Assembly: GCF_009909195.1 (NCBI RefSeq)
Contig: NZ_JAAAMU010000003.1
Coordinates: 496,001-560,000 of the forward strand
Direction: 5' to 3'
Length of the DNA stretch: 64,000 bases
Source of the DNA: Paenibacillus sacheonensis
GTDB taxonomy: Bacteria > Bacillota > Bacilli > Paenibacillales > Paenibacillaceae
Within the stretch, counting starts at the first letter, position 1. Every line of letters begins with the position of its first letter. Below, one piece after another: positions 16,813 through 25,532 of the stretch. The position numbers were made by a program, and so were the translations under genes. Under the pieces are notes generated by a model. The model saw only the letters and a list, made by a program, of their open reading frames with translations. It had not been told where the DNA came from and ran no database searches.

Positions 16813-16837
16813 AGCCCCGCCAATCATCGGCGGGGCT
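16813..16837 (+). terminator. Hairpin, probable terminator
   Basis: AGCCCCGCC pairs with GGCGGGGCT around AATCATC, followed by ATTTCGTTATTTA. It lies between the convergent GH88 and GntR/LacI genes. The rest of 16596-16906 shows no gene. Confidence 0.55.
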
Positions 16838-16906
16838 ATTTCGTTATTTACGGCCGCCGGTCCCCCGATGCGGTATCGGGGCGGCAGTTCAATTGATCGA
16901 TTTGCA

Positions 16907-18001
16907 CTATCCATGTCGCTTGTTCTGATCTAGTTTCCGAATGGAATCGCGAAGCACGAGTTCCGTCGAGAGCGCGATCTTCTTCTGGATTCTGGCCGGA
17001 TGCTTCCACATCTCGAACAGCAGCTTCGCGCCTTCATGGCCGAGCGCTTCGAAATTTTGCTTGACCGTGCTCAAGGGGACTTTCGCGAATTTGGAATTTT
17101 CGAAGTCGTCGAAGCCCATGATCGACAGCTGCTCGGGCATTACGATGCCGTACGCCGATAATCGGTCGATGACTTCTAGCGCACGCCGATCGTTGGCGCA
17201 GAAGAGGGCGGTAAGATTCCCTTTCTCGATCTCGTCGACAAGGAAGGCGTAGTCCAAATCATGCTGAAAAAACAACAGCGCTTCGCTCGCATCCAGCTTG
17301 GCGTCGAACATGGCGCGGCGATAACCGTTGTAGCGCTCGATCTCGGAGCTTAGATGAAAATCGAATGCGGCGAAGCCGATATTCCGGTGGCCGTTGGCGA
17401 TGAGATGCTGCACGGCTTCATAGACGCCGTCGTAATTGTTGCAGGTGATGCAGTCGACGGAATAACCGGAGGGGACGCGGTCGATCATGACGTACGGGAT
17501 CGCGTTGTTTCGCAATTCCTTCAGATAGCCCTTCGCGGCATTCGGATTCCCGGAATAGATGAGCAGCCCGCAATTGTCCGACTGGATGAGCTTGCCGACA
17601 AGCTCCCGTTCCTGATCGAAATCATTCTCGACGAATTCGATGATCAGCTTGCAGTTCTGCTGGCTCAGATAGGACTGGATGCCTTTGATGATTTGCATGT
17701 GGGAGCTGTCGTACATTTCATGGCCTGCGGCGATGATGAACGTCACGTAACCGAAGGTGCGTTCGGGAGCGGGTTCCGGATTGCTTGCCACGAAGCTGCC
17801 TTTTCCCCTGACGCGATAAATGATTCCCTCGTTAACCAAGTCGTTCAAGGCCTTCCGCACCGTAATCGAACTGACGCCAAGCAGCTTGGCATATTCGGCT
17901 TCGCTCGAAAGCCGGCCGTCTTTGCCAAGATCGGTTTTCTCGATTTGCATGAGTACGTATTCCTTGACCTGCTGATACTTCGGCGAGATTGATTCGCTCA
18001 C
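16907..18001 (-). CDS. GntR/LacI-type transcriptional regulator (AraR-like architecture)
   Basis: About 364 residues. A winged helix of GntR type forms the N-terminus (SSEAEYAKLLGVSSITVRKA, then YRVRGKGSFVA), followed by a LacI-like periplasmic-binding fold (YVMIDRVPSGYSVDCITCNN near 165; LSIMGFDDFENSKFA near 305). This is the AraR architecture: a sugar-responsive repressor. An in-frame GTG at 18019 exists, but GGGAGG sits ideally before the GTG at 18001 (MSESISPKYQQ). It is divergent from importer 1, and a matching pair of sites lies in between, so it is the likely repressor of that importer. The effector sugar is unknown. Confidence 0.88.
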   Translation of the reverse strand: MSESISPKYQQVKEYVLMQIEKTDLGKDGRLSSEAEYAKLLGVSSITVRKALNDLVNEGIIYRVRGKGSFVASNPEPAPERTFGYVTFIIAAGHEMYDSSHMQIIKGIQSYLSQQNCKLIIEFVENDFDQERELVGKLIQSDNCGLLIYSGNPNAAKGYLKELRNNAIPYVMIDRVPSGYSVDCITCNNYDGVYEAVQHLIANGHRNIGFAAFDFHLSSEIERYNGYRRAMFDAKLDASEALLFFQHDLDYAFLVDEIEKGNLTALFCANDRRALEVIDRLSAYGIVMPEQLSIMGFDDFENSKFAKVPLSTVKQNFEALGHEGAKLLFEMWKHPARIQKKIALSTELVLRDSIRKLDQNKRHG

Positions 18002-18062
18002 TCCTGCTTCGCCTCCCACCTGTCCATGATCTCTAGCCTAACTATAAGATAATTCGACAATA

Positions 18063-18077
18063 AAGTATACTAACTTA
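18063..18077 (-). promoter_or_regulatory. Candidate operator 1 for the GntR/LacI regulator
   Basis: On the minus strand this is TAAGTTAGTATACTT. Fourteen of its bases recur in the opposite orientation at 18306-18319, so each divergent gene has one copy facing it. AraR/LacI-like repressors commonly act at such paired sites. Confidence 0.6.
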
Positions 18078-18305
18078 ATCAGAATATATATGATAACTTT
18101 CGTTTGACCTCTTAAAAATTATGTGTTAAATTTTGGACATAGTATAACAAGGACGAAGAGGTGAGTGGTAATTTCCATGTTTGAACCCACCTGAACGCAA
18201 GATTTCTATCTAATTTTACGGGAAACAGGTAAAATTCATTTTTGTAAGCGTTATTACAAAAATTGAAGTGCGGAAAGGTTTTTCTTGATGGCGTTTGTTT
18301 TTATT

Positions 18306-18320
18306 TAAGTTAGTATACTA
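18306..18320 (+). promoter_or_regulatory. Candidate operator 2 for the GntR/LacI regulator
   Basis: TAAGTTAGTATACTA, 34 bases before the TTG start of the first permease, overlapping a TATACT that could be a -10 box. It is the mirror copy of the site at 18063. The rest of the 350-bp gap has no gene. Confidence 0.6.
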
Positions 18321-18353
18321 TGTATTTGCGATTGTTGAAGAGGAGGGCTCTCA

Positions 18354-19268
18354 TTGCACGCTGCAAATCGAAGCGCGTTTACCCGGATTTGGAGGTATCG
18401 TTATCTGTATTTGATGGTTCTGCCCGGGTTTCTTACGGTGCTGATCTTTTGTTACTTCCCGATCTACGGCATTCTCATCGCGTTTAAAAATTTTAACGCC
18501 GTCGAGGGCATATGGGGAAGTCCATGGGTTGGCATGAAATACTTCAAAACGTTCATTCACGATCCGATGGCAAGCGGCGTGTTGAAGAACACCTTGCTTC
18601 TGGGCGTCTATTCGCTGCTGTGGTCTTTCCCGGCGCCGATCATTCTCGCTTTGCTGTTCAACGAGTTGAAAAGCAAGCGTTTTAAAAAAATCGTGCAGAC
18701 GGTCTCGTACTTTCCGCACTTCATATCCATCGTCATCGTTGCAGGCTTGATTCAGATCTATACGTCGAGGGACGGCTTCATCAACGACATCTTCGCTTTC
18801 TTCGGCGCGGAGCCCACTTCGCTGCTTCTTGATCCGAACTGGTTCAGAACGATCTTCATCTCATCCGGGATCTGGCAGGGCGTCGGGTTCGGGGCGATCA
18901 TCTACTTGGCCGCCATGAGCGGAATCGATACGACGCTGTACGACGTGGCCGAAGTGGACGGAGCGGGCAGATGGAAGAAAGTGCTTCACGTCACGTGGCC
19001 TTCGATTCGGCCGACGACGGTCATCCTGCTCATCTTTGCCATGGGCGGCGTCTTGGGGACGGATTTTCAGAAAGTCATCCTGCTTTACAATCCTGCGACG
19101 TATCAGGTATCGGACGTCATCGGATCTTACGTCTATCGGCAGGGCATCATGGGCGCGCAATATTCGTATACGACCGCGATCGGCCTGTTCATGTCCGTCA
19201 TTTCTTTTGTCATCTTGTACATCACGAATTTAATAAGCCGCAAGGTTTCGGAGACGAGCTTGTTCTAA
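18354..19268 (+). CDS. Sugar ABC transporter permease, LplB/YtcP type (importer 1)
   Basis: A 304-residue protein with six membrane segments. The first is YLMVLPGFLTVLIFCYFPIY near residue 20, followed by the family signature GILIAFKNFN. YDVAEVDGAGRWKKVLHVTWP near residue 198 is the EAA loop that contacts the ATPase. It starts with TTG seven bases after AGGAGGG; no ATG is suitably placed. First gene of importer 1, followed after 12 bases by the partner permease. No ATPase gene is adjacent. Expected cargo is an oligosaccharide, possibly connected with the GH88 product. Confidence 0.9.
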   Translation: MHAANRSAFTRIWRYRYLYLMVLPGFLTVLIFCYFPIYGILIAFKNFNAVEGIWGSPWVGMKYFKTFIHDPMASGVLKNTLLLGVYSLLWSFPAPIILALLFNELKSKRFKKIVQTVSYFPHFISIVIVAGLIQIYTSRDGFINDIFAFFGAEPTSLLLDPNWFRTIFISSGIWQGVGFGAIIYLAAMSGIDTTLYDVAEVDGAGRWKKVLHVTWPSIRPTTVILLIFAMGGVLGTDFQKVILLYNPATYQVSDVIGSYVYRQGIMGAQYSYTTAIGLFMSVISFVILYITNLISRKVSETSLF

Positions 19269-19280
19269 GGAGGGAGAATC

Positions 19281-20177
19281 TTGAGGAAAGAAACGTTGGG
19301 CTCCAGGGCGTTCGACATGGCGAATATCCTGGTCATGCTCTTCATCCTGGTTGTCGTGCTGTATCCCGTGCTGAATATTATCGCTACTTCCTTAAGCGGA
19401 TCCCGCGCCGTATCCATGGGCAGCGTGTCGATTTGGCCGAAGAACTTTAATCTCCGGGCGTACGAGGGGATCTTCAAGGACCGCTTCATCTATACGGGCT
19501 ACTTGAATTCCATTCTGTATTCGCTCGGTTCGACGGGCATCATGCTGCTGTTTACTTCCTTGTTCGCTTACCCGCTCACCATCTCGGGGTTCGTGGGCAA
19601 AAAGTTTCTGACGATCTTTCTGATGATCACGATGTTTTTCAGCGGCGGGATGATTCCGACGTATTTGCTGATTCGCAACCTGCATCTTCTGGACACGCTG
19701 TGGGTCATGATTATTCCGGGGGCGGTCGGCGCGTACAACGTGTTCCTGTTCCGAACGTTCTTCATGAATATCCCATCCGAATTGAAGGATGCGGCGCATA
19801 TCGACGGAGCGAACGAAGTCGGGGTCCTGTTCAAAGTCATCCTGCCGCTGTCCAAGCCGCTGCTTGCGACATTCGCCTTGTTCGGCATCGTAGGCAGCTG
19901 GAACAGCTGGTTCGAAGCGCTCATCTATCTGCAGGACCAGGCGAAGTATCCGCTGCAGCTCATCCTGCGCAATTATCTGTTTACGCTCGATAATAACGCG
20001 ATTCAAGGCAGAGTCGGAGCCGGCAATGTTGCCATCAACTCGCCCGGAACGACGCTCGACCCGAAATCCGTGCGAATGGGCGTCATCGTCATCACCATGT
20101 TCCCGATCATGGTCATCTATCCGTTCTTCCAGAAGTACTTCACGCAAGGCATGTTCGTCGGCTCGATCAAGGGCTAG
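19281..20177 (+). CDS. Carbohydrate ABC transporter permease, YtcP/LplC type (importer 1)
   Basis: A 298-residue partner permease with a first helix at about residues 13-33 (ANILVMLFILVVVLYPVLNI). The EAA loop LKDAAHIDGANEVGVLFKVI is near residue 170, and the usual end FFQKYFTQGMFVGSIKG is present. The start is TTG, preceded by AAGGAGGGAGAATC. Together with the preceding gene it forms the membrane channel of importer 1. Confidence 0.9.
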   Translation: MRKETLGSRAFDMANILVMLFILVVVLYPVLNIIATSLSGSRAVSMGSVSIWPKNFNLRAYEGIFKDRFIYTGYLNSILYSLGSTGIMLLFTSLFAYPLTISGFVGKKFLTIFLMITMFFSGGMIPTYLLIRNLHLLDTLWVMIIPGAVGAYNVFLFRTFFMNIPSELKDAAHIDGANEVGVLFKVILPLSKPLLATFALFGIVGSWNSWFEALIYLQDQAKYPLQLILRNYLFTLDNNAIQGRVGAGNVAINSPGTTLDPKSVRMGVIVITMFPIMVIYPFFQKYFTQGMFVGSIKG

Positions 20178-20287
20178 GGAATAGCTGCGGATACGAGATG
20201 TTTGAGAAACGCTGGGAAGCGCGCGCCTATTGTTCTTCGGCATCTTTATCATAGTCTCACAACTTTTATCTAAAGCGGGGGATAAGT

Positions 20288-21991
20288 ATGAGCAAGAATG
20301 CAAAGTCGCTTGGCTTGATCGCGGCAGCAGCCATTTTCGTTTTATCGGCGGCCGGCTGCTCCAATTCGAATTCGAACGCGAACTCCACTGCGCCGGCCAA
20401 TACGGCGGACGGCACGACCACGGGCACGACGAACGACGACGCGAAAGGCGCTAACGGTTCATCGGACGCTTCGAACGCCGAGCCGCTTAGTTTTTCCGTC
20501 ACGCTTCCTGCCAACGGGGTCGACAACTCCGCGAGCATGATTCAGAAGGAATGGCTGAAATTGATGGAAACGAAGATGGGACGAAAGATCGACATCAAGT
20601 GGAACTACATTCCTTCATCCGACTACGACCAAAAAGTGAAGCTGATGATCGCCAGCAACGACATGACGGACTTCTTCATGACGCCGCTCTTCTACGATAC
20701 TTCCGATATGGCCAAGAACGGTCAAATCATCGATTTGATGAAATACAAAGACGACATGCCGAACTATATGAATTACTTGGGCCAAGTGAAGAACGGCATG
20801 ACCAACGTTACGAATGCGAACGGTCAAATGTTCACCTTCAAAGAAACGTCTTTTCCGAGATTCGAGAAAGACAAAGGCATGCTGATTCAAAATGTATCCG
20901 CATACCGGTATGACCTGTTCCAAAAGAACAACATCAAGATTCCGACGACGCTCGACGAAGTGTACGACGCGGCCAAGCAGCTCAAGCAGCTGTACCCGAA
21001 AGAATATCCGATCAATACGCGATGGAACGACCTGCGTTCCCTGTTCCAAGCGAATCATGTCGTCAACGACATCTATTGGGACGGAAGCAAGTTCGTCTAC
21101 GGAATCTTCGAACCGGGCTACGAGGAAGCGCTGCAGTTCGCCAATAAGCTGTACGCGGACAAGCTGCTGGATCCGGAGTATCTGACGGATACGGACGACA
21201 CGTTGAAGCAGAAAGCGCTGAACGACAAGAACTTTATTTGGCTGGCGCAATGGTTCACGGATCCCGCGAACTATACGAGAGAGGCCAACAACGGCAAAAC
21301 TTACGCGGTGTCGCTGTACCCGGACAATCCGAAGTACGGCAAGTCGTGGCAGAACGTGGCCAACGGCAATACGCCGGATCTCGGCTGGGGGCAGTACAGC
21401 ATCAGCTCCAAAGCGAAGAACCCGGAAGATATCGTCAAGTTCGTCGACCTGCAGTATGATCCGGAAGTCATCCGCCTGCTCACATGGGGCATCGAGGGAC
21501 AAACCTATACAATGGTAGACGGCCAGCCAAGCTTCACGGACGAATTCAAGAAAGCGGCCGATCCATGGGTCGTCGGAGACAAATACGGCATTCGCGCGAG
21601 CAAGCATTATTCGCCGGGTCTGGAAATTTCGAGCGATTCCAAGGCGTTCGTCGATTTCGCGGCCATGGACTACACCTATTTCGACGGCAAGTACGAAGAG
21701 ACGCCGATCGAGAAGTCCGCTTATCTGAGAAGCCTGCCGATGCCGGACAACGATTTCGTTCCTTCTAATTATACGGCGCCGGCCATTCAGTTCACGCCGG
21801 ACGAGAGCCAGCAGATCTCGGAAGTCATGACGCCGGTCAAAACCTACATCCAAACCGAGGAATCGAAATTCGTGACCGGCAAGGAAAGCTTCGCGGACTG
21901 GTCCAAATTCATCGATAAGGTCAAGGGAATGGGCGACATCGACAAAGTGTTGAAGATTTACAACGACGCTGCGGAAAGAGCGCTGCATTAA
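20288..21991 (+). CDS. Extracellular sugar-binding lipoprotein, LplA type (importer 1)
   Basis: A 567-residue binding protein. A signal peptide ends in the lipobox LSAAGC (Cys near residue 24), followed by an Asn/Ser/Thr-rich linker and a cluster-B-like solute-binding fold (MTDFFMTPLF near 120, DLGWGQYSISSKAKNPEDIV near 365). It is tethered to the membrane outside the cell and hands substrate to the two permeases. Its length is typical of LplA-type proteins of Paenibacillus, which bind larger oligosaccharides. GCGGGGGATAAGT precedes the ATG. A very strong terminator follows, closing the importer 1 operon. Confidence 0.9.
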   Translation: MSKNAKSLGLIAAAAIFVLSAAGCSNSNSNANSTAPANTADGTTTGTTNDDAKGANGSSDASNAEPLSFSVTLPANGVDNSASMIQKEWLKLMETKMGRKIDIKWNYIPSSDYDQKVKLMIASNDMTDFFMTPLFYDTSDMAKNGQIIDLMKYKDDMPNYMNYLGQVKNGMTNVTNANGQMFTFKETSFPRFEKDKGMLIQNVSAYRYDLFQKNNIKIPTTLDEVYDAAKQLKQLYPKEYPINTRWNDLRSLFQANHVVNDIYWDGSKFVYGIFEPGYEEALQFANKLYADKLLDPEYLTDTDDTLKQKALNDKNFIWLAQWFTDPANYTREANNGKTYAVSLYPDNPKYGKSWQNVANGNTPDLGWGQYSISSKAKNPEDIVKFVDLQYDPEVIRLLTWGIEGQTYTMVDGQPSFTDEFKKAADPWVVGDKYGIRASKHYSPGLEISSDSKAFVDFAAMDYTYFDGKYEETPIEKSAYLRSLPMPDNDFVPSNYTAPAIQFTPDESQQISEVMTPVKTYIQTEESKFVTGKESFADWSKFIDKVKGMGDIDKVLKIYNDAAERALH

Positions 21992-22013
21992 GCGATAGAA
22001 GGCTATTAAACGA

Positions 22014-22060
22014 ACGATGTCCCGCCGCAGGCGAATCGCTTGCGGCGGGACATCGTTTTA
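22014..22060 (+). terminator. Strong rho-independent terminator of importer 1
   Basis: ACGATGTCCCGCCGCA (22014-22029) pairs with TGCGGCGGGACATCGT (22041-22056), a 16-bp perfect stem followed by TTTA. Confidence 0.88.
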
Positions 22061-22275
22061 TTCGGCGCTTTATTGGTTGATAGCAAGGAGCGGACCGATG
22101 CGGTTCGCTCCGTTTGCGATCTTCGGCAAGCGCGTCGCCGCAGCCGGGGACAGAATCTATACGCACCCGAGCATGACGGAGATTTTGAACGACTTATTGA
22201 CGCAAGTAGAGCTGCCGAACGGCAAGACCATAACCGAATAAGGAGCGAGAGCCCCATGAATTCGTTTCGGGAAAA

Positions 22276-22486
22276 GCCTAACGGTTGTCAGCGTCGCTAA
22301 TCCTCCGAATGCACGGCTAAAAAAATTCTAACGGTTGTGACAGACGTTATTTGACGAATAGAGGCTGATTTCACGACAACCAAAGCGTAATAGGCCTCCT
22401 GGCAACCATTAGAGATATAAAGTGGGCATTTTGAGCCGATTAAGCTTCTGTACAAGCGTTAGCCGTAAGGAGCTTAGGTTTAGGGT
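22276..22486 (+). repeat. 211-bp dispersed repeat, copy A
   Basis: This stretch matches the reverse complement of 35622-35832 over its whole 211 bases without a gap; I count 45 differences, about 79 percent identity. It starts GCCTAACGGTTGTCAGCG and ends CTTAGGTTTAGGGT. It contains several variants of a TAACGGTTGT / GACGTTATT motif but no open frame shared by both copies and no terminal inverted repeat. It lies in a 750-bp non-coding gap between importers 1 and 2. Confidence 0.85.
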
Positions 22487-22648
22487 GATTATCGAAAGCA
22501 GGACGATAATGCCTGGCAACGGCGATCGGCAAGACAACCCCATACAGTTCCGCGATGGTTGACGTGATCGACATTCTGCAAAGATGAAGCCCGCTCTTCA
22601 TCCGTTCGTATTCCCAGGATTGAAATGCAACATGGTCATCGAAGTCAT

Positions 22649-22689
22649 ACGGCGTCCGCAAGAAGTATTGCGGAGGTCGTTTTTTGTTT
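22649..22689 (+). terminator. Rho-independent terminator in the leader of importer 2
   Basis: A 13-base arm at 22649-22661 pairs with 22668-22680 (one mismatch), loop GAAGTA, followed by TTTTTT and GTTTG. No plus-strand gene lies directly upstream, and the next start is 126 bases downstream. It either ends a transcript that includes the 211-bp repeat or acts as an attenuator for importer 2. The rest of 22061-22814 has only a short frame at 22098-22241 that I cannot assign. Confidence 0.7.
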
Positions 22690-22814
22690 GGAAGCCGAGC
22701 AAGAAGGCAAGTTGAAAGCAGCGCGAAATGATGTCCGCTAAGCGGCGATCAGGTTATAATAGAGGCATTGCGGCAGAGGGAAGCAGAGGTCGGAACGAGG
22801 AAGGGGAGGCTGCC

Positions 22815-24314
22815 TTGAACAACAGAAAAGCCGGGAAATTCCGGGACAAGGTTCTTAGCCGGCGGTTGAAATGGATCGCGGTTCTGAGCTTAGCCGCATG
22901 CTTGACGTTCGCCGCGGCCGGCTGCACGAAGTCGCAGCAGGCGGACGGCGATGGCGGCGCGGATCTGGACGAATTGATCTGGTATTACCCGCAGAACAAG
23001 GCGAATGCCGACTTGCAGCTGGTGAACGACGAAGTCAACAGGCTGATCGCGGACAAAGTCCATGCGAGGGTCAAACTGCAGCCCGTCGATTTCGCGAACT
23101 ACGAGCAGAAGCTGAACACGCTCGTGGCGGCAAGCGATCCGATGGATATCGTCTGGACCTCGAACTGGTTGTTTCCCTGGGACGCCAATGCCCGGAAAGG
23201 CGTGTTCCAGCCGCTGGACGAGCTGCTCGAACGCGACGGACAGAAGCTGAAGGCGTCGATGTCTCCTCGATTCTGGAACGACGGCAAGCAGGATGGCAAG
23301 CAGCTTGCCGTGCCGAACTACCAGATCGCCGCTACCCGCCCGAGCTTGATCATCCAGAAGCGGTTCGTCGATAAATACAAGCTCGATCTCGGCGCGATCC
23401 GCAAGATCGACGATATCGAGCCGTTCTTGAAGCAGCTGAAGGAAGGGGAGCCGGGCATCGTCCCGTTCGGCACGACGAGGGGCTTCTATACGAACCACAT
23501 CTACGGCATCGACTGGCGCGCGACGGTGTATCGCAACGATGCGGCCTACCGGGTTCTTCCGGACGTCACGCCGGAGATGAAGCAGAACTTCGCGTTGGTT
23601 CACGCCTGGTACGACAAAGGCTACATCAATCAGGACGCCGCGACGCTGAATAACGTGTCGGACGTCTACAATAAGGGCAACACGGCCGTATGGTTCGATT
23701 TTACGGGAAAACCGGGCTCCGAAGCGGAGTTCAAGGCAGGCGACGGCGGCTTCGACGTCGTGCTCGTTCCGCTGGCGAAGCCGTCGTTCACCGGCGCGGC
23801 CAGCTCGATGAACGCGATCAGCCGGACATCGAAGCATCCGGACAAGGCGATGCGGCTGCTCGAGCTGGTGAACACCGATAAGCAGCTGTACAATACGCTC
23901 GTCTACGGGATCGAAGGAAAGCACTATACGCGACTGGACGGCAATTACGTCAGGCTGAATCCGGATGCCGGGTATTTCACGAACACCGATTGGGTATTCG
24001 GCAACATCCGCAACGAATATTTGCCGGAGGGCGCGCCCGCGGACAAAATCGAACAGACCGTGCGCATCAACGACGAGGCGGAGGTATCCCCGTACTACGA
24101 TTTCGTGTTCCGAACGGACGATTTGAAGGCGGAGCTCGCCAACGTGAAAGCGGTGAACGACGAGTATTATGCGGCGCTCGCAACCGGAACGATCGATCCG
24201 GCGAAATATTTGCCGATCTACGAAGAGAAGTTGAACAAGGCCGGCAGCGAAAGGATTCGAGCGGAGAAACAGAAGCAGCTGGACGAATGGGTGGAGGCGA
24301 AGGGGAAGAAGTGA
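22815..24314 (+). CDS. Sugar-binding lipoprotein with DUF3502 C-terminus (importer 2, first copy)
   Basis: A 499-residue binding protein. After a basic head, a hydrophobic segment ends at lipobox FAAAGC (Cys near residue 37). The body carries DLDELIWYYPQNKANADLQL, IVWTSNWLFPWD and GIVPFGTTRGFYTNH. The end (VNDEYYAALATGTIDPAKYL and a Lys-rich tail) is the DUF3502 domain. An upstream ATG at 22728 would add 29 odd residues, whereas GGGGAGG is correctly spaced before the TTG at 22815. It is closely related to the second binding protein at 26568, so importer 2 has two receptors for one channel. Confidence 0.88.
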   Translation: MNNRKAGKFRDKVLSRRLKWIAVLSLAACLTFAAAGCTKSQQADGDGGADLDELIWYYPQNKANADLQLVNDEVNRLIADKVHARVKLQPVDFANYEQKLNTLVAASDPMDIVWTSNWLFPWDANARKGVFQPLDELLERDGQKLKASMSPRFWNDGKQDGKQLAVPNYQIAATRPSLIIQKRFVDKYKLDLGAIRKIDDIEPFLKQLKEGEPGIVPFGTTRGFYTNHIYGIDWRATVYRNDAAYRVLPDVTPEMKQNFALVHAWYDKGYINQDAATLNNVSDVYNKGNTAVWFDFTGKPGSEAEFKAGDGGFDVVLVPLAKPSFTGAASSMNAISRTSKHPDKAMRLLELVNTDKQLYNTLVYGIEGKHYTRLDGNYVRLNPDAGYFTNTDWVFGNIRNEYLPEGAPADKIEQTVRINDEAEVSPYYDFVFRTDDLKAELANVKAVNDEYYAALATGTIDPAKYLPIYEEKLNKAGSERIRAEKQKQLDEWVEAKGKK

Positions 24315-24344
24315 CCCCTTGATCCATAAGCAGGCCAACCAATA

Positions 24345-24389
24345 AGGCAGAGAACGACGGCGCTGACCACGCCGTGCGGTTCTCGGCCT
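24345..24389 (+). other. Hairpin after first binding protein of importer 2
   Basis: AGGCAGAGAAC pairs with GTTCTCGGCCT (one mismatch) over an 23-base loop. The T-tail is weak, so it may be a partial terminator or an RNA-stabilising stem that separates levels of binding protein and permeases. Confidence 0.4.
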
Positions 24390-24498
24390 ATTCGGCGTTT
24401 CCGTTATCGTTCTCCGCGAACGAGAGCGCTCGCGGCATTCCGCGGCCCGCGCGGACTTCAGTCAGTAAAATGCAGATCGTTTACTCGAAGCGGCGATA

Positions 24499-24519
24499 AA
24501 AGTACAGTTTTTGCACTGT
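24499..24519 (+). promoter_or_regulatory. AAAGTGC-N7-GCACTTT-type site upstream of importer 2 permeases
   Basis: AAAGTAC, 7 bases, GCACTGT. It lies 80 bp before the ATG at 24600. It is the weakest of four related sites (others at 31951, 40484, 40625) but keeps the same spacing and position relative to a gene. Confidence 0.5.
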
Positions 24520-24599
24520 TTTAGAGACGCGGTTTTAGCTATCTTGATCTCAGGCAAGCAGCCCAATCCAATCGTCGCAGGCAAGGAGGAAGACATCTC

Positions 24600-25517
24600 A
24601 TGAAGCGCAAGAAGGCATTCCGGTTTTTCGGCAGGAACATCGAACTGTTTACGCTCTCGCTCCCCGCAGTGATCTATATCTTTATCATGTCGTACATCCC
24701 GATGTTCGGGGTCGTCATCGCGTTTAAGAATTATAGATACGACAAGGGAATTCTCGGCAGCGAATGGATCGGCTTCAAAAACTTCGAGTTTCTATTCAAA
24801 ACGGAAACGGCGCTCCGCATTACCCGCAACACCGTGCTGTATAACCTGGGGTACATGGCGCTCACCACGATCGCGGCGCTCACCGTAGCCATTCTCCTCA
24901 ACGAGATCGCCAAGAAGTGGCTCAAGGTTTATCAGACCGCGTTGATTCTGCCCTTTTTCCTGTCGTGGGTCGTCATGAGCTACATCACGCTGGCGTTCCT
25001 CGACCACGACAACGGCTTCATCAACAGCTGGCTGGCGTCGGCGGGCATGGAGAAAATCCAGTGGTATTTCGAAGCGAAGTACTGGCCCTACATTCTGAAC
25101 ATCGTGCATTTGTGGAAAGCGATCGGCTTCTCGGCGATGGTGTACTACGCGGGCATTCTCGGAATCGACGGCGAGCTGTACGAAGCGGCCCGGATAGACG
25201 GAGCGAAGCGGATGCAGATGGTGACGAACATTACGATTCCCCAGTTGACGCCGCTGATCATCATTCTGCTTATTCTCAGCATCGGCAACATGTTCCGCGG
25301 CGACTTCGGCCTGCATTATTTTATCCCGAACAACAACGGAATGACGTTCGCGACGACGGATATTATCGACACGTACATCTATCGGGCGCTCAGCGAGATC
25401 GCCGACGTCAGCATGGCTTCCGCCGTAGGCTTGTACCAATCGTTCGTCGGCTTCGTCCTGGTCGTCGTCGCCAATTTTACCGTAAGACGATTTAACGAGG
25501 ACAATTCTTTGTTCTAA
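24600..25517 (+). CDS. Sugar ABC transporter permease, LplB type (importer 2)
   Basis: A 305-residue six-helix permease. Early helix LFTLSLPAVIYIFIMSYIPM, then the signature VVIAFKNYRYDKGILGSEW. The EAA loop LYEAARIDGAKRMQMVTNIT is near residue 193. AAGGAGG precedes the ATG. The gene is transcribed with the second permease, 15 bases on. The separate hairpin and operator before it suggest it may have its own promoter apart from the first binding protein. Confidence 0.9.
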   Translation: MKRKKAFRFFGRNIELFTLSLPAVIYIFIMSYIPMFGVVIAFKNYRYDKGILGSEWIGFKNFEFLFKTETALRITRNTVLYNLGYMALTTIAALTVAILLNEIAKKWLKVYQTALILPFFLSWVVMSYITLAFLDHDNGFINSWLASAGMEKIQWYFEAKYWPYILNIVHLWKAIGFSAMVYYAGILGIDGELYEAARIDGAKRMQMVTNITIPQLTPLIIILLILSIGNMFRGDFGLHYFIPNNNGMTFATTDIIDTYIYRALSEIADVSMASAVGLYQSFVGFVLVVVANFTVRRFNEDNSLF

Positions 25518-25532
25518 GGAGGGAAACACGCC

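Noticed and set aside
22098-22241. 47-residue frame beginning MRFAPFAIFGKRVAAAGDR
   Set aside because: Might be the tail of a lost protein, but no homologous family is recognised and there is no initiation site; not enough to call a pseudogene.
22440-22661. 73-residue minus-strand frame overlapping the dispersed repeat
   Set aside because: Its end lies within the repeat and is not conserved as a frame in the second copy.
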